Below, one piece after another: positions 32,939-42,853 of a DNA stretch of 64,000 nt; position 1 is the first letter of the stretch, and every line of letters begins with the position of its first letter. The position numbers and the translations under genes are program-made. Under the pieces are notes generated by a model, which was not told the DNA's origin, did no database searches, and saw nothing but the letters and a program-made list of their open reading frames with translations. The stretch is from Microbacterium forte (GTDB lineage: Bacteria > Actinomycetota > Actinomycetes > Actinomycetales > Microbacteriaceae): positions 3,038,001 through 3,102,000 of the forward strand of contig NZ_CP116871.1 in assembly GCF_031885415.1 (NCBI RefSeq), read 5' to 3'.

Positions 32939-35371
32939 ATGATACGCACACCCTTCAACAACGACTGGACCGTCGGGCCCAAGGGCTCGATCTTCGACGC
33001 CTTCACCGGTGGGGCTGCCAAGACGGCGGTGACCCTGCCGCACGACGGTCTCCGCGATATGCCGCGTTCGGCGAGCAGCCCCAACGGAAGCCACACCGGG
33101 TATCACCCCAGTGCACATCTGGAATACAGCAAGACCTTCGACGTGCCCGCAGAGTGGCGTGACAAAAGCGTGGTCCTCGATATCGAAGGGGCATATCGCG
33201 ACGCCGTCGTCTACGTCAACGGCGACTTTGCCGCCCAGCGCCCGAACGGGTATGCAGGTTTCGCCGTCTCGCTCGATCCTTTTCTCCGTTTCGGCGAGTC
33301 GAACACGATCAGCGTGGAGGTCCGCACTCACGAAGACAGCCGCTGGTACACCGGGGCCGGCTTGTATCGCGACGTCTGGCTCGTCGCCACCGCCCCTGTG
33401 CACATCCCGCTCGACGGCGTGCGGATCACCACTCCTGTGATCGACCCCGACCTCGCATCCGTGGTCACGACCGTCGAGGTCGTCAACAAGACCCGCCACA
33501 CCCGCACCGTGCGGGTGGAGACGGAGATCCACGGCGATTCCGGTGATCTGCTCAGCCTGCAGACGGCACCCCTCACCGTGCTTCCCGGCACGACGGGGCT
33601 GGTGCACCTGCGCCACTACCTCGCGGAGCCGGTGCTGTGGGACGTCGACGGTCCTCGCCTTCATGTCGCGCGCACCCGGATTCATGAGAGGGGCGCAGTT
33701 CTCGATGAGGACGAGTCGGTGTTCGGCATCCGTTCCGTGACCGTCGACCCCATTCACGGACTGCGGATCAACGGGCGCTCTGTGAAGCTCCGCGGGGGGT
33801 GCATTCATCACGACAACGGGCCGCTCGGCAGCGCCGCACACCCGCGCGCAGAAGAACGCCGCGTCGAGCTGCTCAAGGCCGCTGGCTACAACGCGATCCG
33901 CAGCTCTCACAACAGCATCAGCCGTGCGTTCCTCGACGCCTGCGATCGCCACGGCCTCCTCGTCTGGGACGAGACCTCCGACGTGTGGACGAAGACCAAG
34001 ACAGCGTTCGACTACTCGCTCGATTTCCCCGAGTGGTGGGAACGGGATGTCGAATCGATGGTCGCGAAGGACTTCAACCACCCGAGCGTCATCATGTACT
34101 CGATCGGCAACGAGATCTTCGAGACCGGCAGTCCGATCGGATCCACCTGGGGTCGCGCTCTCGCCGAGAAGGTCCGTTCTCTCGACAGCACCCGGCTCGT
34201 CACGAACGCCATCAATGGCATGGTCTCGGCAATCGACGTCCTTGCAGCACATGCCGCCTCGGGCGACGGTGATACCGCCTCGACGAGCGTCAACGCATTC
34301 ATGGCTTCGATGGAGGACATGGGGAACACTCTCGGTGCATCAGAGCTGGTCTCCGAGCGAATCGAGGAGGCGCAGTCCCAGCTCGATGTCAGCGGTGTCA
34401 ACTACGCCGAAGCTCGCTATGTCATCGACGCGGAGCGGCACCCCAACCGGATCGTGGTCGGGTCTGAGACCTACCCCCGCGCTCTCGACAGGATCTGGCC
34501 GCTCGTCGAGCAGCACCCGACCGTGATCGGGGACTTCGCATGGACGGCCTGGGACTATATCGGCGAGGCGGGTCTCGGGAGAGCGATCTACGCGGATGAC
34601 CCCGATGCGCCGCAAGGGCCGAGCTCGCCCTTTCCTTGGCTTCTCGCCCAGTCCGGAACCATCGACATCCTCGGGAACAGGCGCCCCATCTCGTTCTGGC
34701 GAGAGACGGTCTGGGGGCTGCGAAGCGAGCCGTACATCGCGGTTCATCGTCCTGAGAACCACGACCGTGAGGTGTTCATCGGCGGTTGGTCCTGGGACGA
34801 TGTCGTCAGCAGCTGGAGCTGGGACGTGCCCGCCGGATTCCCGGTCGTGGTCGATGTGTACAGCGATGCGGAGGAGATCGTACTCCAGCGCGACGGAATC
34901 ACGGTCGGCCGTGCGCAGGTAGGCGTGCACAAAGCCTTCATCGCAAGGTTCGAGACCGAGTATCGCCCAGGGGAGCTCACGGCGATCGCCATTCGAGATG
35001 GGCAGGATGTCGGCGTCAGCAGTCTGCGCACGCGCCAAGACGACGTCCGTCTCGCTCTCGCTGCCGATCGTGCAGACCTGCGCGCCGACGGTTCCGATCT
35101 CGCGTACATAGCCATCGAGCTCGCCGATCGCGGAGGAACCCTGGCGACCGACGCCGCTGCCGTCGTCTCGGTGGAGATCGAGGGGCCGGCGGTCCTCGCG
35201 GCATTCGCGAACGCGCAGCCGGACTCGATCGAAGAGTTCAGGGCCGTGACCCGCACCACCTATGACGGACGGGCGTTGGCGATCATCCGTCCGATCGGTC
35301 CAGGATCGATCACCGTTCGCGCCACCGCGGCGGGTCTCGACGCGCAGCAGGTGGATCTCGTAGCGCGCTGA
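32939..35371 (+). CDS. Glycoside hydrolase family 2 (beta-galactosidase-like)
   Basis: An 810-residue cytoplasmic GH2 enzyme without signal peptide. Jelly-roll and immunoglobulin-like N-terminal domains (GAYRDAVVYVNGDFAAQRPN; SRWYTGAGLYRDVWL) precede the TIM barrel with SSHNSISRAFLDACDRHGLL. The acid/base is Glu392 in MYSIGNEIFE and the nucleophile Glu510 in VVGSETYP. C-terminal DUF4982-like and big domains follow. Length and motifs fit the DUF4982 group of GH2 beta-galactosidases; exact sugar specificity is uncertain. ATG at 32939; a terminator follows the gene. Confidence 0.87.
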   Translation: MIRTPFNNDWTVGPKGSIFDAFTGGAAKTAVTLPHDGLRDMPRSASSPNGSHTGYHPSAHLEYSKTFDVPAEWRDKSVVLDIEGAYRDAVVYVNGDFAAQRPNGYAGFAVSLDPFLRFGESNTISVEVRTHEDSRWYTGAGLYRDVWLVATAPVHIPLDGVRITTPVIDPDLASVVTTVEVVNKTRHTRTVRVETEIHGDSGDLLSLQTAPLTVLPGTTGLVHLRHYLAEPVLWDVDGPRLHVARTRIHERGAVLDEDESVFGIRSVTVDPIHGLRINGRSVKLRGGCIHHDNGPLGSAAHPRAEERRVELLKAAGYNAIRSSHNSISRAFLDACDRHGLLVWDETSDVWTKTKTAFDYSLDFPEWWERDVESMVAKDFNHPSVIMYSIGNEIFETGSPIGSTWGRALAEKVRSLDSTRLVTNAINGMVSAIDVLAAHAASGDGDTASTSVNAFMASMEDMGNTLGASELVSERIEEAQSQLDVSGVNYAEARYVIDAERHPNRIVVGSETYPRALDRIWPLVEQHPTVIGDFAWTAWDYIGEAGLGRAIYADDPDAPQGPSSPFPWLLAQSGTIDILGNRRPISFWRETVWGLRSEPYIAVHRPENHDREVFIGGWSWDDVVSSWSWDVPAGFPVVVDVYSDAEEIVLQRDGITVGRAQVGVHKAFIARFETEYRPGELTAIAIRDGQDVGVSSLRTRQDDVRLALAADRADLRADGSDLAYIAIELADRGGTLATDAAAVVSVEIEGPAVLAAFANAQPDSIEEFRAVTRTTYDGRALAIIRPIGPGSITVRATAAGLDAQQVDLVAR

Positions 35372-35374
35372 CCG

Positions 35375-35408
35375 GGGTGGCGGTCGGCGGAGGAGCCGAC
35401 CGCCACCC
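35375..35408 (+). terminator. Terminator after the GH2 gene
   Basis: Perfect 14-bp stem GGGTGGCGGTCGGC / GCCGACCGCCACCC with loop GGAGGA. Confidence 0.85.
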
Positions 35409-35498
35409 AGGACGGGGTGGGCGAGTTGACCCTCTCGAAGCGGTGATGCTCACACCGCCGCAGCTCTCCATCGAGTCGTCCGGCGCGTCGGCAGAACC

Positions 35499-36128
35499 TC
35501 ACGATAGCGAGGAAGCGGCGGCTGGAGGCTGAGCGGCCACCAGCCGCATGAACGTGGTGAGCAGGCCGAGGGCGTCGCGGGAAGGATCGAGCAGAGCCTG
35601 GATGCGCAGTCCGTCGACCATCGCGAGCACGAGCGTCACCTTCTCGTCGGCCGTGAGGAGCTCGCTGTCGCTGGTGGGCAGGGGGCCGTCTGTGAAGCGC
35701 GACCGCATGCGTTCGCGGCGGCCGAGGAAGAACTCGTGTGCAGGGTGCTCCGGGTTCGTCGCGGCGACGGCGAGGGCGAGCCAGTTGCGCTGGAACTCCG
35801 AGTTCGAGAACTCGTCGGCGAGTACCGCACTCAGGATCTGCTCACCTGGAACGTTCGCGGTCATGATGCGTGAGGCGAGGTCTTCCTCGTGCTCCTCGCG
35901 CTGCGCGAGCGCGGCGGGGAGGAGTTCCTCTTTTCCGGAGAAGTGCCGCAACAGGGCGGCATGGGTGAGTCCGGCCCTGCTGGCGATGTCACGGAGAGAC
36001 GCCCGCTCATAACCGTGTTCAGCGAAGCTGGCGAGTGCCGCTTCGACGATCTCGGCCCGTCTCGCCGGTGTGGATGCGCTCTTGCCTCGTCGGCGAGGTG
36101 ATGGCGTTGCGGTCGGCGGTGACGTCAT
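35499..36128 (-). CDS. TetR-family regulator 1
   Basis: A 209-residue repressor with helix-turn-helix ASLRDIASRAGLTHAALLRH at about residues 42-61 and a helical ligand-binding domain. A basic/proline N-terminal tail precedes it. It is divergent from MFS 2; the palindrome GTAACCA-AAG-TGGTTAC in between is its likely operator. It closely resembles the second TetR gene of this island (ASMAEIARRAGISHTGLLHH). Confidence 0.88.
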   Translation of the reverse strand: MTSPPTATPSPRRRGKSASTPARRAEIVEAALASFAEHGYERASLRDIASRAGLTHAALLRHFSGKEELLPAALAQREEHEEDLASRIMTANVPGEQILSAVLADEFSNSEFQRNWLALAVAATNPEHPAHEFFLGRRERMRSRFTDGPLPTSDSELLTADEKVTLVLAMVDGLRIQALLDPSRDALGLLTTFMRLVAAQPPAAASSLS

Positions 36129-36155
36129 GTGTCCACTTTCTCACTTTTGCCTTCT

Positions 36156-36172
36156 GTAACCAAAGTGGTTAC
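36156..36172. promoter_or_regulatory. Operator candidate for TetR regulator 1
   Basis: GTAACCA-AAG-TGGTTAC, a perfect 7-bp inverted repeat with 3-bp spacer, 28 bp upstream of the tetR start and upstream of MFS 2. Confidence 0.7.
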
Positions 36173-36186
36173 TATCGCTCAGGATC

Positions 36187-36200
36187 GACAATCGGTTGCC
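36187..36200. promoter_or_regulatory. LacI-type operator, site 1 (before MFS 2)
   Basis: GACAATCGGTTGCC, one of six matches to the island consensus GGCAANCGNTTGCC; next to the TetR palindrome, so MFS 2-GH78 may be doubly controlled. Confidence 0.7.
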
Positions 36201-36277
36201 AAACGGATTTCGACCACATCTCGCGAAGGACGCCCATCGACGGGCGCCGCGGATCACTGAACGATGAAGGAGTCCAG

Positions 36278-37630
36278 GTGACCAAGAGTGAATACGACCG
36301 CAGCGACACGATCGACTCGATCGCCGCGGCCCAGCCGGTAGGCGGGAACACCCCGGACGGCACCCCGCTCGAGACGACCGTCGTCGGCTCCGAGCCGACG
36401 GCCAAGGTCAGTGGCGGCTACATCTTCTGGCTGATGCTGGCCAACTTCGGTGCATCCATCGCGATGATGGTGCCGCTCGCGTACGGCCTGGCACTGCGCA
36501 TCACCGAGCTCGCCCCCGGGCATGAGGAGGTGCTCGGTTACGTCACCGGAACCGCGCAGCTGATCTTCCTGGTGCTGAGCCCCATGATCGGCATCTGGAG
36601 CGACCGCACCCGGTCGCGCTTCGGTCGACGCACGCCGTTCCTGTTCCTCGGCGCTGCCCTCGGCCTCGTCGGAGCGGTCATCATCGGCTTCGCCCCGAAC
36701 CTCCTCCTCGTGGGTGCAGGCTGGGTGGTCGCGATGACCGGATGGTCGACCGCGGGCGCCGCCATCCAGACGCTGCAGGCCGACAAGCTCCCCGAAGAAC
36801 AGCGCGGCAAGGTGTCGGCGCTCACAGGGCTCATGACGCAGGTGGCGCCGGTGCTCGGTATCGGCATCGCCTACGCCGTGTCGTACAGCACCTTCCTCGT
36901 GTTCTTCGTCCCCGCGGTGATCGGTGTCGTCCTGCTCGTGCTGCTCCCGACGTTCAAGAGGGAAGGCAGCTCGAAGGATCTCGTCGTCGACTCGACGGTG
37001 ACTCTCAAGAAGGTCATCGCCGGCTACGGCTTCAACGCCCGCAAGTACCCGGACTTCGCCTGGAACTGGGTCGGCCGGATGGTGTTCTTCATCGGTCTGT
37101 ACTTCAACACCACGTTCGGCACGTTCTTCTACGCCCAGCGTCTCGACCTGCCGGTGCGCGAGGTGGCCGGTGTCGTCGCCACCGTCGGGATGCTCGGGGT
37201 CGTCGCCGCTGCCGGCGGCGCACTGCTCGGCGGCTTCCTCTCGGACAAGCTCAAGCGCCGCCGTCTGTTCGTGCTCGCGGCCGCATTCATCTTCATCGGA
37301 GGCGCGCTCGCCGAGGCGTTCGCCTGGTCGCTGCCGCAGCTGATCATCGGCGCCGTGCTCATGCAGCTCGCGATCGCCGTGTTCGCCACAGTGGATCAGG
37401 CCATCGTCTACGCGATCATCCCCGACCGCGCCGAGTCCGGTCGATACATGGCCGTCGTCGCCTTCGCGCAGAAGATCCCCAGTGCGATCGCCCCGCTGAT
37501 CGCGCCGCTCATCATCACGATCGGTGCCGTCGGCGCGGAGAAGAACTACACGCTGCTGTACCTCATCGGCGCGGTGTTCGCTCTCATCGGTGGTCTGATC
37601 ATCATGTTCAAGGTCAAGGGAGTGCGTTGA
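36278..37630 (+). CDS. MFS transporter 2 of the glycoside island
   Basis: A 450-residue transporter with a 45-residue soluble N-terminus and 12 hydrophobic segments. SDRTRSRFGRRTPFLFLGAA (loop 2-3) and ARKYPDFAWNWVGRMVFFIG are family markers shared with MFS 3. GTG at 36278 is preceded by AAGGAG; upstream in-frame codons would run through the operators. GH78 follows 1 bp after the stop, so it probably imports a rhamnose-containing glycoside. Confidence 0.87.
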   Translation: MTKSEYDRSDTIDSIAAAQPVGGNTPDGTPLETTVVGSEPTAKVSGGYIFWLMLANFGASIAMMVPLAYGLALRITELAPGHEEVLGYVTGTAQLIFLVLSPMIGIWSDRTRSRFGRRTPFLFLGAALGLVGAVIIGFAPNLLLVGAGWVVAMTGWSTAGAAIQTLQADKLPEEQRGKVSALTGLMTQVAPVLGIGIAYAVSYSTFLVFFVPAVIGVVLLVLLPTFKREGSSKDLVVDSTVTLKKVIAGYGFNARKYPDFAWNWVGRMVFFIGLYFNTTFGTFFYAQRLDLPVREVAGVVATVGMLGVVAAAGGALLGGFLSDKLKRRRLFVLAAAFIFIGGALAEAFAWSLPQLIIGAVLMQLAIAVFATVDQAIVYAIIPDRAESGRYMAVVAFAQKIPSAIAPLIAPLIITIGAVGAEKNYTLLYLIGAVFALIGGLIIMFKVKGVR

Positions 37631-37631
37631 G

Positions 37632-40313
37632 ATGATGCTCGAGTCGACCGCGGCATCCGTGCCTGCTGCACCGTACGACCTGCGGATCGACAGCGGCGGA
37701 GACGACTTCACCGTGTCGGAAGCCACACCGCGACTGTCGTTCACCGTGCCCGTCGAGGCGGAGACATCGAACGGTTTCGAGCTCGAGGCGATCGTCGACG
37801 GCGAGAGCCGGGCGCGCGTGCCGCTCGATGCCGGCTCTCATCTCTTCGTCGAGTGGCCCTGGGTTCCGCTGACGAGTGGGCAGCGCGTGCGGTGGCGGGC
37901 GCGGGTGCAAGCCGGGGACGCCCCGTCGGAGTGGTCCGACTGGTCGACCTTAGAGTGCGGTCTGCTCGACGCCGACTGGTCGGCGGAGTGGATCAGCCCG
38001 GTCGAGCACGATGACCCTGGCTACGGAGCTCGCGGCGCCCACACACTGTCCCGCGCGTTCGAGGCGGACGACGTCGTCGCGGCTCGTCTCTACTCGACGG
38101 CGCTCGGGGTCTACGAGGCCAGGGTCAACGGACAGCGGGTCGGCACCGCCGAGCTCGCTCCGGGTTCCACGTCGTACGACCGCACGGTCTACGCGCAGGC
38201 GGCCGATGTGACCTCCCTGCTCCAGGGCGGTCGCAACGCACTCGAGATCGAGCTCTCCGACGGCTGGTATCGAGGTCAGGTCGGTGCCTTCCGCCTGCCG
38301 GCGGGATGGGGTACGACGCTCGCGGCTCGGGCGGAACTGCACCTCGAACTCGCCGACGGATCGCGGCGTGTGATCCGCACCGACGGCGAATGGACCAGCG
38401 CTCAGTCGACGATCGTCCGGGCCGACCTGATGGACGGGCAGACGACCGACTTCCGCGCGGAGAGCGGATCCGCGGTGCCCGTGATCGTCGGCGCGGTCGA
38501 GGGGCCGCCCATCTCCTGGTCGCCCGCCCCGCCGGTGCGCGTGGTCGAGACGCGCGACGCGGTGAATGCGAACCGAATCGCAGAAGACACCTGGGTGCTC
38601 GACTTCGGTCAGAACGCCTCGGGATGGATCCGGCTGACGGACCTCGGCCCCGCCGGCACACGCACGGTGATCGACTACGGCGAGCACGTCGGTCAGGATG
38701 GCGATCTCGACACCTCACACCTCGACTCGACCAAGCCGGGCGAACCGTCCGTCGTGTTCGTCCAGCACGACGAGGTGGTATCCGCCGGAGGAGGCGAGGT
38801 CTTCGAGCCGCGCCACACGGTGCACGGGTTCCAGTACGCACGGATCACGCGCGAAGGCTCGCCCTTCGAGGCGTCCACGGCGCAGATGCGCATCGTGCAG
38901 ACGGACCTCCGCCGCACCGCATCGTTCGGGTCGAGTGATCCCTCGCTCAACCGCCTGCACGAGATCGCCGACTGGAGCTTCCGCGGCAACGCGGTGGACG
39001 TGCCGACCGACTGCCCGACGCGCGAGCGCCTGGCGTGGACGGGCGACTACCAGGTCTTCGCTCCCACGGCGGCGCGGCTGTACGACGTGCTCGGCTTCAC
39101 TCGCAAGTGGCTGCAGTCGGTGCGCGATGATCAGCTCGATGACGGGCGGATCGCGAACTTCTCGCCCGATGGGCGGCGCATCAAGCAGAAGCTCGACGAT
39201 CAGTTCGCGATGATGACCGGATCCTCCGGGTGGGGCGACGCGATCACCTTCGTGCCGTGGGAGATGTACACCGCGTACGGCGACTCCCTGGTCCTGGAGG
39301 AGAACTGGGGCGCGATGGTCCGCTGGGTCGAGTGGGCCCTCGGGGCTGCGCGCACGACCAGGCATCATTCCCGCGTGGAGCGGTCGGGGGAGCCGCAGTC
39401 GCACGAGGAATATGTGTGGGACGGCACCTTCCATTGGGGGGAGTGGACCGAGCCCGTCCCCAAGGCGGAGGACGGCTCGCGCCTCGACCCGATTAAGTCC
39501 AACCCCATGGCCTGGTTCATGGCCGACAAGGGAGAGGTCGGCACGGCCTACCTCTACCGTTCGACGCGGATCCTCGCGGACGCGGCGACGGTGCTCGGGC
39601 GGGACGAGGACGCCGAGCGGTACGCCGTGCTGGCCGACCGCATCCTCGACGCCTGGCGCACCGAGTTCCTCGCCGGCGACGGACGCACAGTGCAGGACAC
39701 GCAGGCCGCCTACGTGCGGGCGCTGACCTTCGGCCTCATCCCGGAGTCGCAGCGCGCTGCGGCGGCGGAGCGGCTCGTCGACCTCATCCGCGCTGCCGGC
39801 ACCCATCTCGGCACCGGATTCCTCGCCACCGGCGACCTGCTGCCCGTGCTCGCCGACACCGGCCATGCCGGCGTCGCCTACGAGCTGCTGTTCCAGCGGA
39901 GCGCACCGTCGTGGCTGCACATGATCAACAAGGGTGCGACCACGATCTGGGAGGACTGGGAAGGCATAGACGACGACGGCGCTGCCCACGAATCGCTGAA
40001 CCACTACAGCAAGGGCGCGGTCATCCGCTTCCTGCACACCCACACCCTCGGTCTTCGTCAGGACCCGGATTCGATCGCTTGGCAGTCGTTCACGATCGCC
40101 CCCATCCCGGGCGGCGGACTCACCTGGGCGACCGGGCATCTCGACACTCCGCGAGGGCGGATCCGCGTCGAGTGGCGGATCGAGGGTGACGAACTCCGGA
40201 TCGACGCGGAGATCCCGGCCGGGGCGAGCGCGACGGTTGTCTTCCCCGACGGCTCGACGCGCACCGCGCCCCCCGGAGCGTTCACCGGTCTCGGGCGTCT
40301 CGCCGTCCGCTGA
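37632..40313 (+). CDS. Alpha-L-rhamnosidase, glycoside hydrolase family 78
   Basis: An 893-residue enzyme removing terminal alpha-L-rhamnose. Domain order: Fn3-like beta domain (PYDLRIDSGGDDFTVSEATP), the Bac_rhamnosid N domain (LYSTALGVYEARVNGQRVG), then an (alpha/alpha)6 barrel with the GH78 core VPTDCPTRERLAWTGDYQVF (near 457-476) and WGDAITFVPWEMY, ending in a beta domain (GHLDTPRGRIRVEWRIEGDE). No signal peptide, so it acts in the cytoplasm on imported substrate. It is nearly fused in translation to MFS 2 (stop at 37630, ATG at 37632). Confidence 0.93.
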   Translation: MMLESTAASVPAAPYDLRIDSGGDDFTVSEATPRLSFTVPVEAETSNGFELEAIVDGESRARVPLDAGSHLFVEWPWVPLTSGQRVRWRARVQAGDAPSEWSDWSTLECGLLDADWSAEWISPVEHDDPGYGARGAHTLSRAFEADDVVAARLYSTALGVYEARVNGQRVGTAELAPGSTSYDRTVYAQAADVTSLLQGGRNALEIELSDGWYRGQVGAFRLPAGWGTTLAARAELHLELADGSRRVIRTDGEWTSAQSTIVRADLMDGQTTDFRAESGSAVPVIVGAVEGPPISWSPAPPVRVVETRDAVNANRIAEDTWVLDFGQNASGWIRLTDLGPAGTRTVIDYGEHVGQDGDLDTSHLDSTKPGEPSVVFVQHDEVVSAGGGEVFEPRHTVHGFQYARITREGSPFEASTAQMRIVQTDLRRTASFGSSDPSLNRLHEIADWSFRGNAVDVPTDCPTRERLAWTGDYQVFAPTAARLYDVLGFTRKWLQSVRDDQLDDGRIANFSPDGRRIKQKLDDQFAMMTGSSGWGDAITFVPWEMYTAYGDSLVLEENWGAMVRWVEWALGAARTTRHHSRVERSGEPQSHEEYVWDGTFHWGEWTEPVPKAEDGSRLDPIKSNPMAWFMADKGEVGTAYLYRSTRILADAATVLGRDEDAERYAVLADRILDAWRTEFLAGDGRTVQDTQAAYVRALTFGLIPESQRAAAAERLVDLIRAAGTHLGTGFLATGDLLPVLADTGHAGVAYELLFQRSAPSWLHMINKGATTIWEDWEGIDDDGAAHESLNHYSKGAVIRFLHTHTLGLRQDPDSIAWQSFTIAPIPGGGLTWATGHLDTPRGRIRVEWRIEGDELRIDAEIPAGASATVVFPDGSTRTAPPGAFTGLGRLAVR

Positions 40314-40336
40314 GTGCGACGGCTGTGTATGGCGAC

Positions 40337-40364
40337 GGGTGCGCAGATCCAGGGCTGCGCACCC
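40337..40364. terminator. Bidirectional terminator between GH78 and marR
   Basis: GGGTGCGCA (40337-40345) pairs with TGCGCACCC (40356-40364), 10-nt loop. Confidence 0.75.
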
Positions 40365-40370
40365 GCCGCC

Positions 40371-40832
40371 TCAGCGGCCGTCGGAACTCGCGGCATGCAG
40401 CTCGCGGCTGATGGCTCGCAGGCCGACGGCCAGCGATTCGAGTTCGTCGAGGGAGAGGCCGTCGAGGATGTCGGCACCCATCTCCGGGCGTGCCGCCATG
40501 ATCTTCCCGATCACGTCGCGACCGAGCAGGGTGGGATGCAGCCGGCGGACTCGGTGATCGTCGGCATCCGTCATCCTCTCGACGAGTCCCTGCTCGACGA
40601 GACGTTCGATCAGCTTCGACATCGTCGCGAGGGACACCTCGAAGGTCGAGGCCAGCTCGCTCGCGCTGCTCTGCTCGGACACGACGATCGCCGTCAGCAC
40701 CTTGAGCTGCTGGATCGTCAGCTGGGTGCTGAGCAGGGATCCCACCATGCGGGGGAGCGAACGCACCGAGATCGCGAGGGTGAGCGCATCGATGTTCTCG
40801 AGCGCGGCGGTTCGTCTCAGTTCGTCTCCCAC
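40371..40832 (-). CDS. MarR-family regulator
   Basis: A 153-residue winged-helix protein: LTIQQLKVLTAIVVSEQSSA, SELASTFEVSLATMSKLIER, and the wing LVERMTDADDHRVRRLHPT, which is the canonical D-x-R-x-x-R/L MarR wing. GTG at 40832 starts it. Divergent from the Baeyer-Villiger monooxygenase gene, with a perfect TTAGCTT/AAGCTAA inverted repeat between, so it probably represses that operon until a hydrophobic or lactone ligand binds. Confidence 0.88.
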   Translation of the reverse strand: MGDELRRTAALENIDALTLAISVRSLPRMVGSLLSTQLTIQQLKVLTAIVVSEQSSASELASTFEVSLATMSKLIERLVEQGLVERMTDADDHRVRRLHPTLLGRDVIGKIMAARPEMGADILDGLSLDELESLAVGLRAISRELHAASSDGR

Positions 40833-40877
40833 GTCTGTACCGTAGTGCCTTCATAGCGTCTTCCCAGTGAGATTTAC

Positions 40878-40892
40878 TTAGCTTCAAGCTAA
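40878..40892. promoter_or_regulatory. MarR operator candidate
   Basis: TTAGCTT-C-AAGCTAA, a perfect 7-bp inverted repeat with 1-bp centre, 46 bp upstream of marR and 108 bp upstream of the monooxygenase gene. Confidence 0.7.
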
Positions 40893-40999
40893 CCTTTTGT
40901 CGAAGGAACCGATCCGGGGTCGTGTCGGGCCCAGGCTCGTGCGCCATCCCCGACGTCGGCCTCCTGTGCCCGCACCCCCGAAGACAGGAGGGTGGAACG

Positions 41000-42853
41000 A
41001 TGGCGTATCAGGTGCAGCAGACCCGGAGTGGGCAGGAGCGGGAGCGCTCCCTGCAGGAGATCCGAGAGAAGTATGCGTACGAGCGCGATCGGAGGATCCG
41101 CCCGGACGGCGCGACGCAGTACCGCTCGGCGCTGGGCGAGTACGGCTACTACGCGAAGGATCCCTACACGGTGCGTGTCGAGCGGGAGCCGCTGCACGAT
41201 CGCGTGGACGCGCTGATCATCGGCGCCGGATTCGGCGGGCTGCTCGCGGGGGCAGGTCTGCGCGACACGGGACTCTCGTCGATCCGCCTGATGGACGAGG
41301 CGGGAGACGTGGGTGGCACCTGGTATTGGAACCGTTATCCCGGCATCCGCTGCGACATCGAGTCGTACGTCTACATGCCCCTCCTGGAAGAGACGGGATA
41401 CGTGCCCACCGAGCGCTACTCGACGGGGGAGGAGATCCGCCAGCATGCCGTGCGCATCGCCGAGCACTACGACCTGCGGCGCGACTTCGTCGGGCACACC
41501 CGCGCGACGGGTCTCACGTGGGACGAGGGCGCGTCGGAGTGGCAGGTCGAGACGGACCGGGGTGACGTCTTCCGTGCCCGCTACGTCATCACCTCGTCGG
41601 GAACCCTGACGCAGCCGAAGCTTCCGGGCATCCCGGGCATCGAGCGCTTCGCCGGCCACACGTTCCACACGAGCCGTTGGGACTACGGATACACCGGCGG
41701 ATCGCCGGACGGCGATCTCTCCGGTCTGGCAGACAAGCGGGTTGCGGCTGTCGGCACGGGAGCGACCGGGCTGCAGGTGATCCCGCACCTCGCCGAGCAC
41801 GCGAAGCAGCTGCTCGTCTTCCAGCGCACGCCGTCGACGGTCGACGTGAGGGACAACCGCCCGACCGATCCGGAGTGGGCGGCATCCCTCGCGCCCGGAT
41901 GGCAGCGCGAGCGGATGGACAACTTCCTCGCCGTGCTCGCGGGGGAGGTCGAGGAATCGCTCGTGCAGGACGGGTGGACGGCGACGCACGCGCTGCAGCG
42001 CAGCATCCTCTCCGGTGCCGTCGACGAGGGCGTCTCCGAGGAGGAGCGGCAGCATCGCGAGGAGCTGGAAGACGCCGCGACGATGGACAGGATCCGAGCG
42101 CGTGTCGACGAGATCGTCGAGGATCCGGCCACCGCGGAGGTGCTGAAGCCCTGGTACCGGTACATGTGCAAGAGGCCCGGGTTCAGCGATCTCTACCTGC
42201 AGGCGTTCAATCGGTCGAACGTTGTACTCGTCGACACGGCGGACACCCACGGTGTCACGGCGCTCACCGAGACGTCGATCGTGGTCGGCGACGCGGAGTA
42301 CGAGGTGGACTGCCTCATCTTCGCCACCGGATTCGACGTGGGCGTTTCGGGTGTGGTCTCGGGAACGCTCCCCGTCGTCGGTCGAGGCGGGCGTTCGCTG
42401 CTCGAGGCCTGGGGGTACGGACCGCGCACGCTCCACGGGTTCAGCACGCACGGGTTCCCCAACCTCTTCCAGCTCGGCCCCATGCAGAACGCGAACTCGG
42501 TGAACTTCGTGCACATCCTCCAGGAGCAGGCGACGCACATCGGAGCGGTCATCGCACGCGCCGAGCAGGTCGGGGCTCGCCGTATCGAGCCCACGGCGGA
42601 GGCGGAGGATGCGTGGTGCCGCACCGTGGCCGAGACTGCGAGAGACGTCTCGGACTTCCAAGCTCAGTGCACTCCCGGGTACTACAACGGCGAGGGATCC
42701 CGATCGATCGGCGGCCTTACATTCTCGCCGGGGCCGGTGGTCTTCCACCGTCTTTTGCGTGAGTGGCGGAGCGGGGACATGGCCGACGTTCTCGTCGTCT
42801 CGGATGCCGATGATCACATCCGCGTGACGGCCGCGGTCGGGGTGCCCGCATGA
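41000..42853 (+). CDS. Type I Baeyer-Villiger / FAD-containing monooxygenase
   Basis: A 617-residue flavoprotein that would insert oxygen next to a ketone, using NADPH and O2, to give an ester or lactone. Evidence: FAD motif LIIGAGFGGLLAGAGL (near 73), BVMO signature GGTWYWNRYPGIRCD (near 105-119), second fingerprint FAGHTFHTSRWDYGY (near 217-231), and NADPH motif AVGTGATGLQVIPHL. The long N-terminus is like cyclohexanone/steroid/cyclopentadecanone-type enzymes. ATG at 41000 with GGAGGG upstream. The stop overlaps the next gene (ATGA), so the lactonase-like protein is made with it. Confidence 0.88.
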   Translation: MAYQVQQTRSGQERERSLQEIREKYAYERDRRIRPDGATQYRSALGEYGYYAKDPYTVRVEREPLHDRVDALIIGAGFGGLLAGAGLRDTGLSSIRLMDEAGDVGGTWYWNRYPGIRCDIESYVYMPLLEETGYVPTERYSTGEEIRQHAVRIAEHYDLRRDFVGHTRATGLTWDEGASEWQVETDRGDVFRARYVITSSGTLTQPKLPGIPGIERFAGHTFHTSRWDYGYTGGSPDGDLSGLADKRVAAVGTGATGLQVIPHLAEHAKQLLVFQRTPSTVDVRDNRPTDPEWAASLAPGWQRERMDNFLAVLAGEVEESLVQDGWTATHALQRSILSGAVDEGVSEEERQHREELEDAATMDRIRARVDEIVEDPATAEVLKPWYRYMCKRPGFSDLYLQAFNRSNVVLVDTADTHGVTALTETSIVVGDAEYEVDCLIFATGFDVGVSGVVSGTLPVVGRGGRSLLEAWGYGPRTLHGFSTHGFPNLFQLGPMQNANSVNFVHILQEQATHIGAVIARAEQVGARRIEPTAEAEDAWCRTVAETARDVSDFQAQCTPGYYNGEGSRSIGGLTFSPGPVVFHRLLREWRSGDMADVLVVSDADDHIRVTAAVGVPA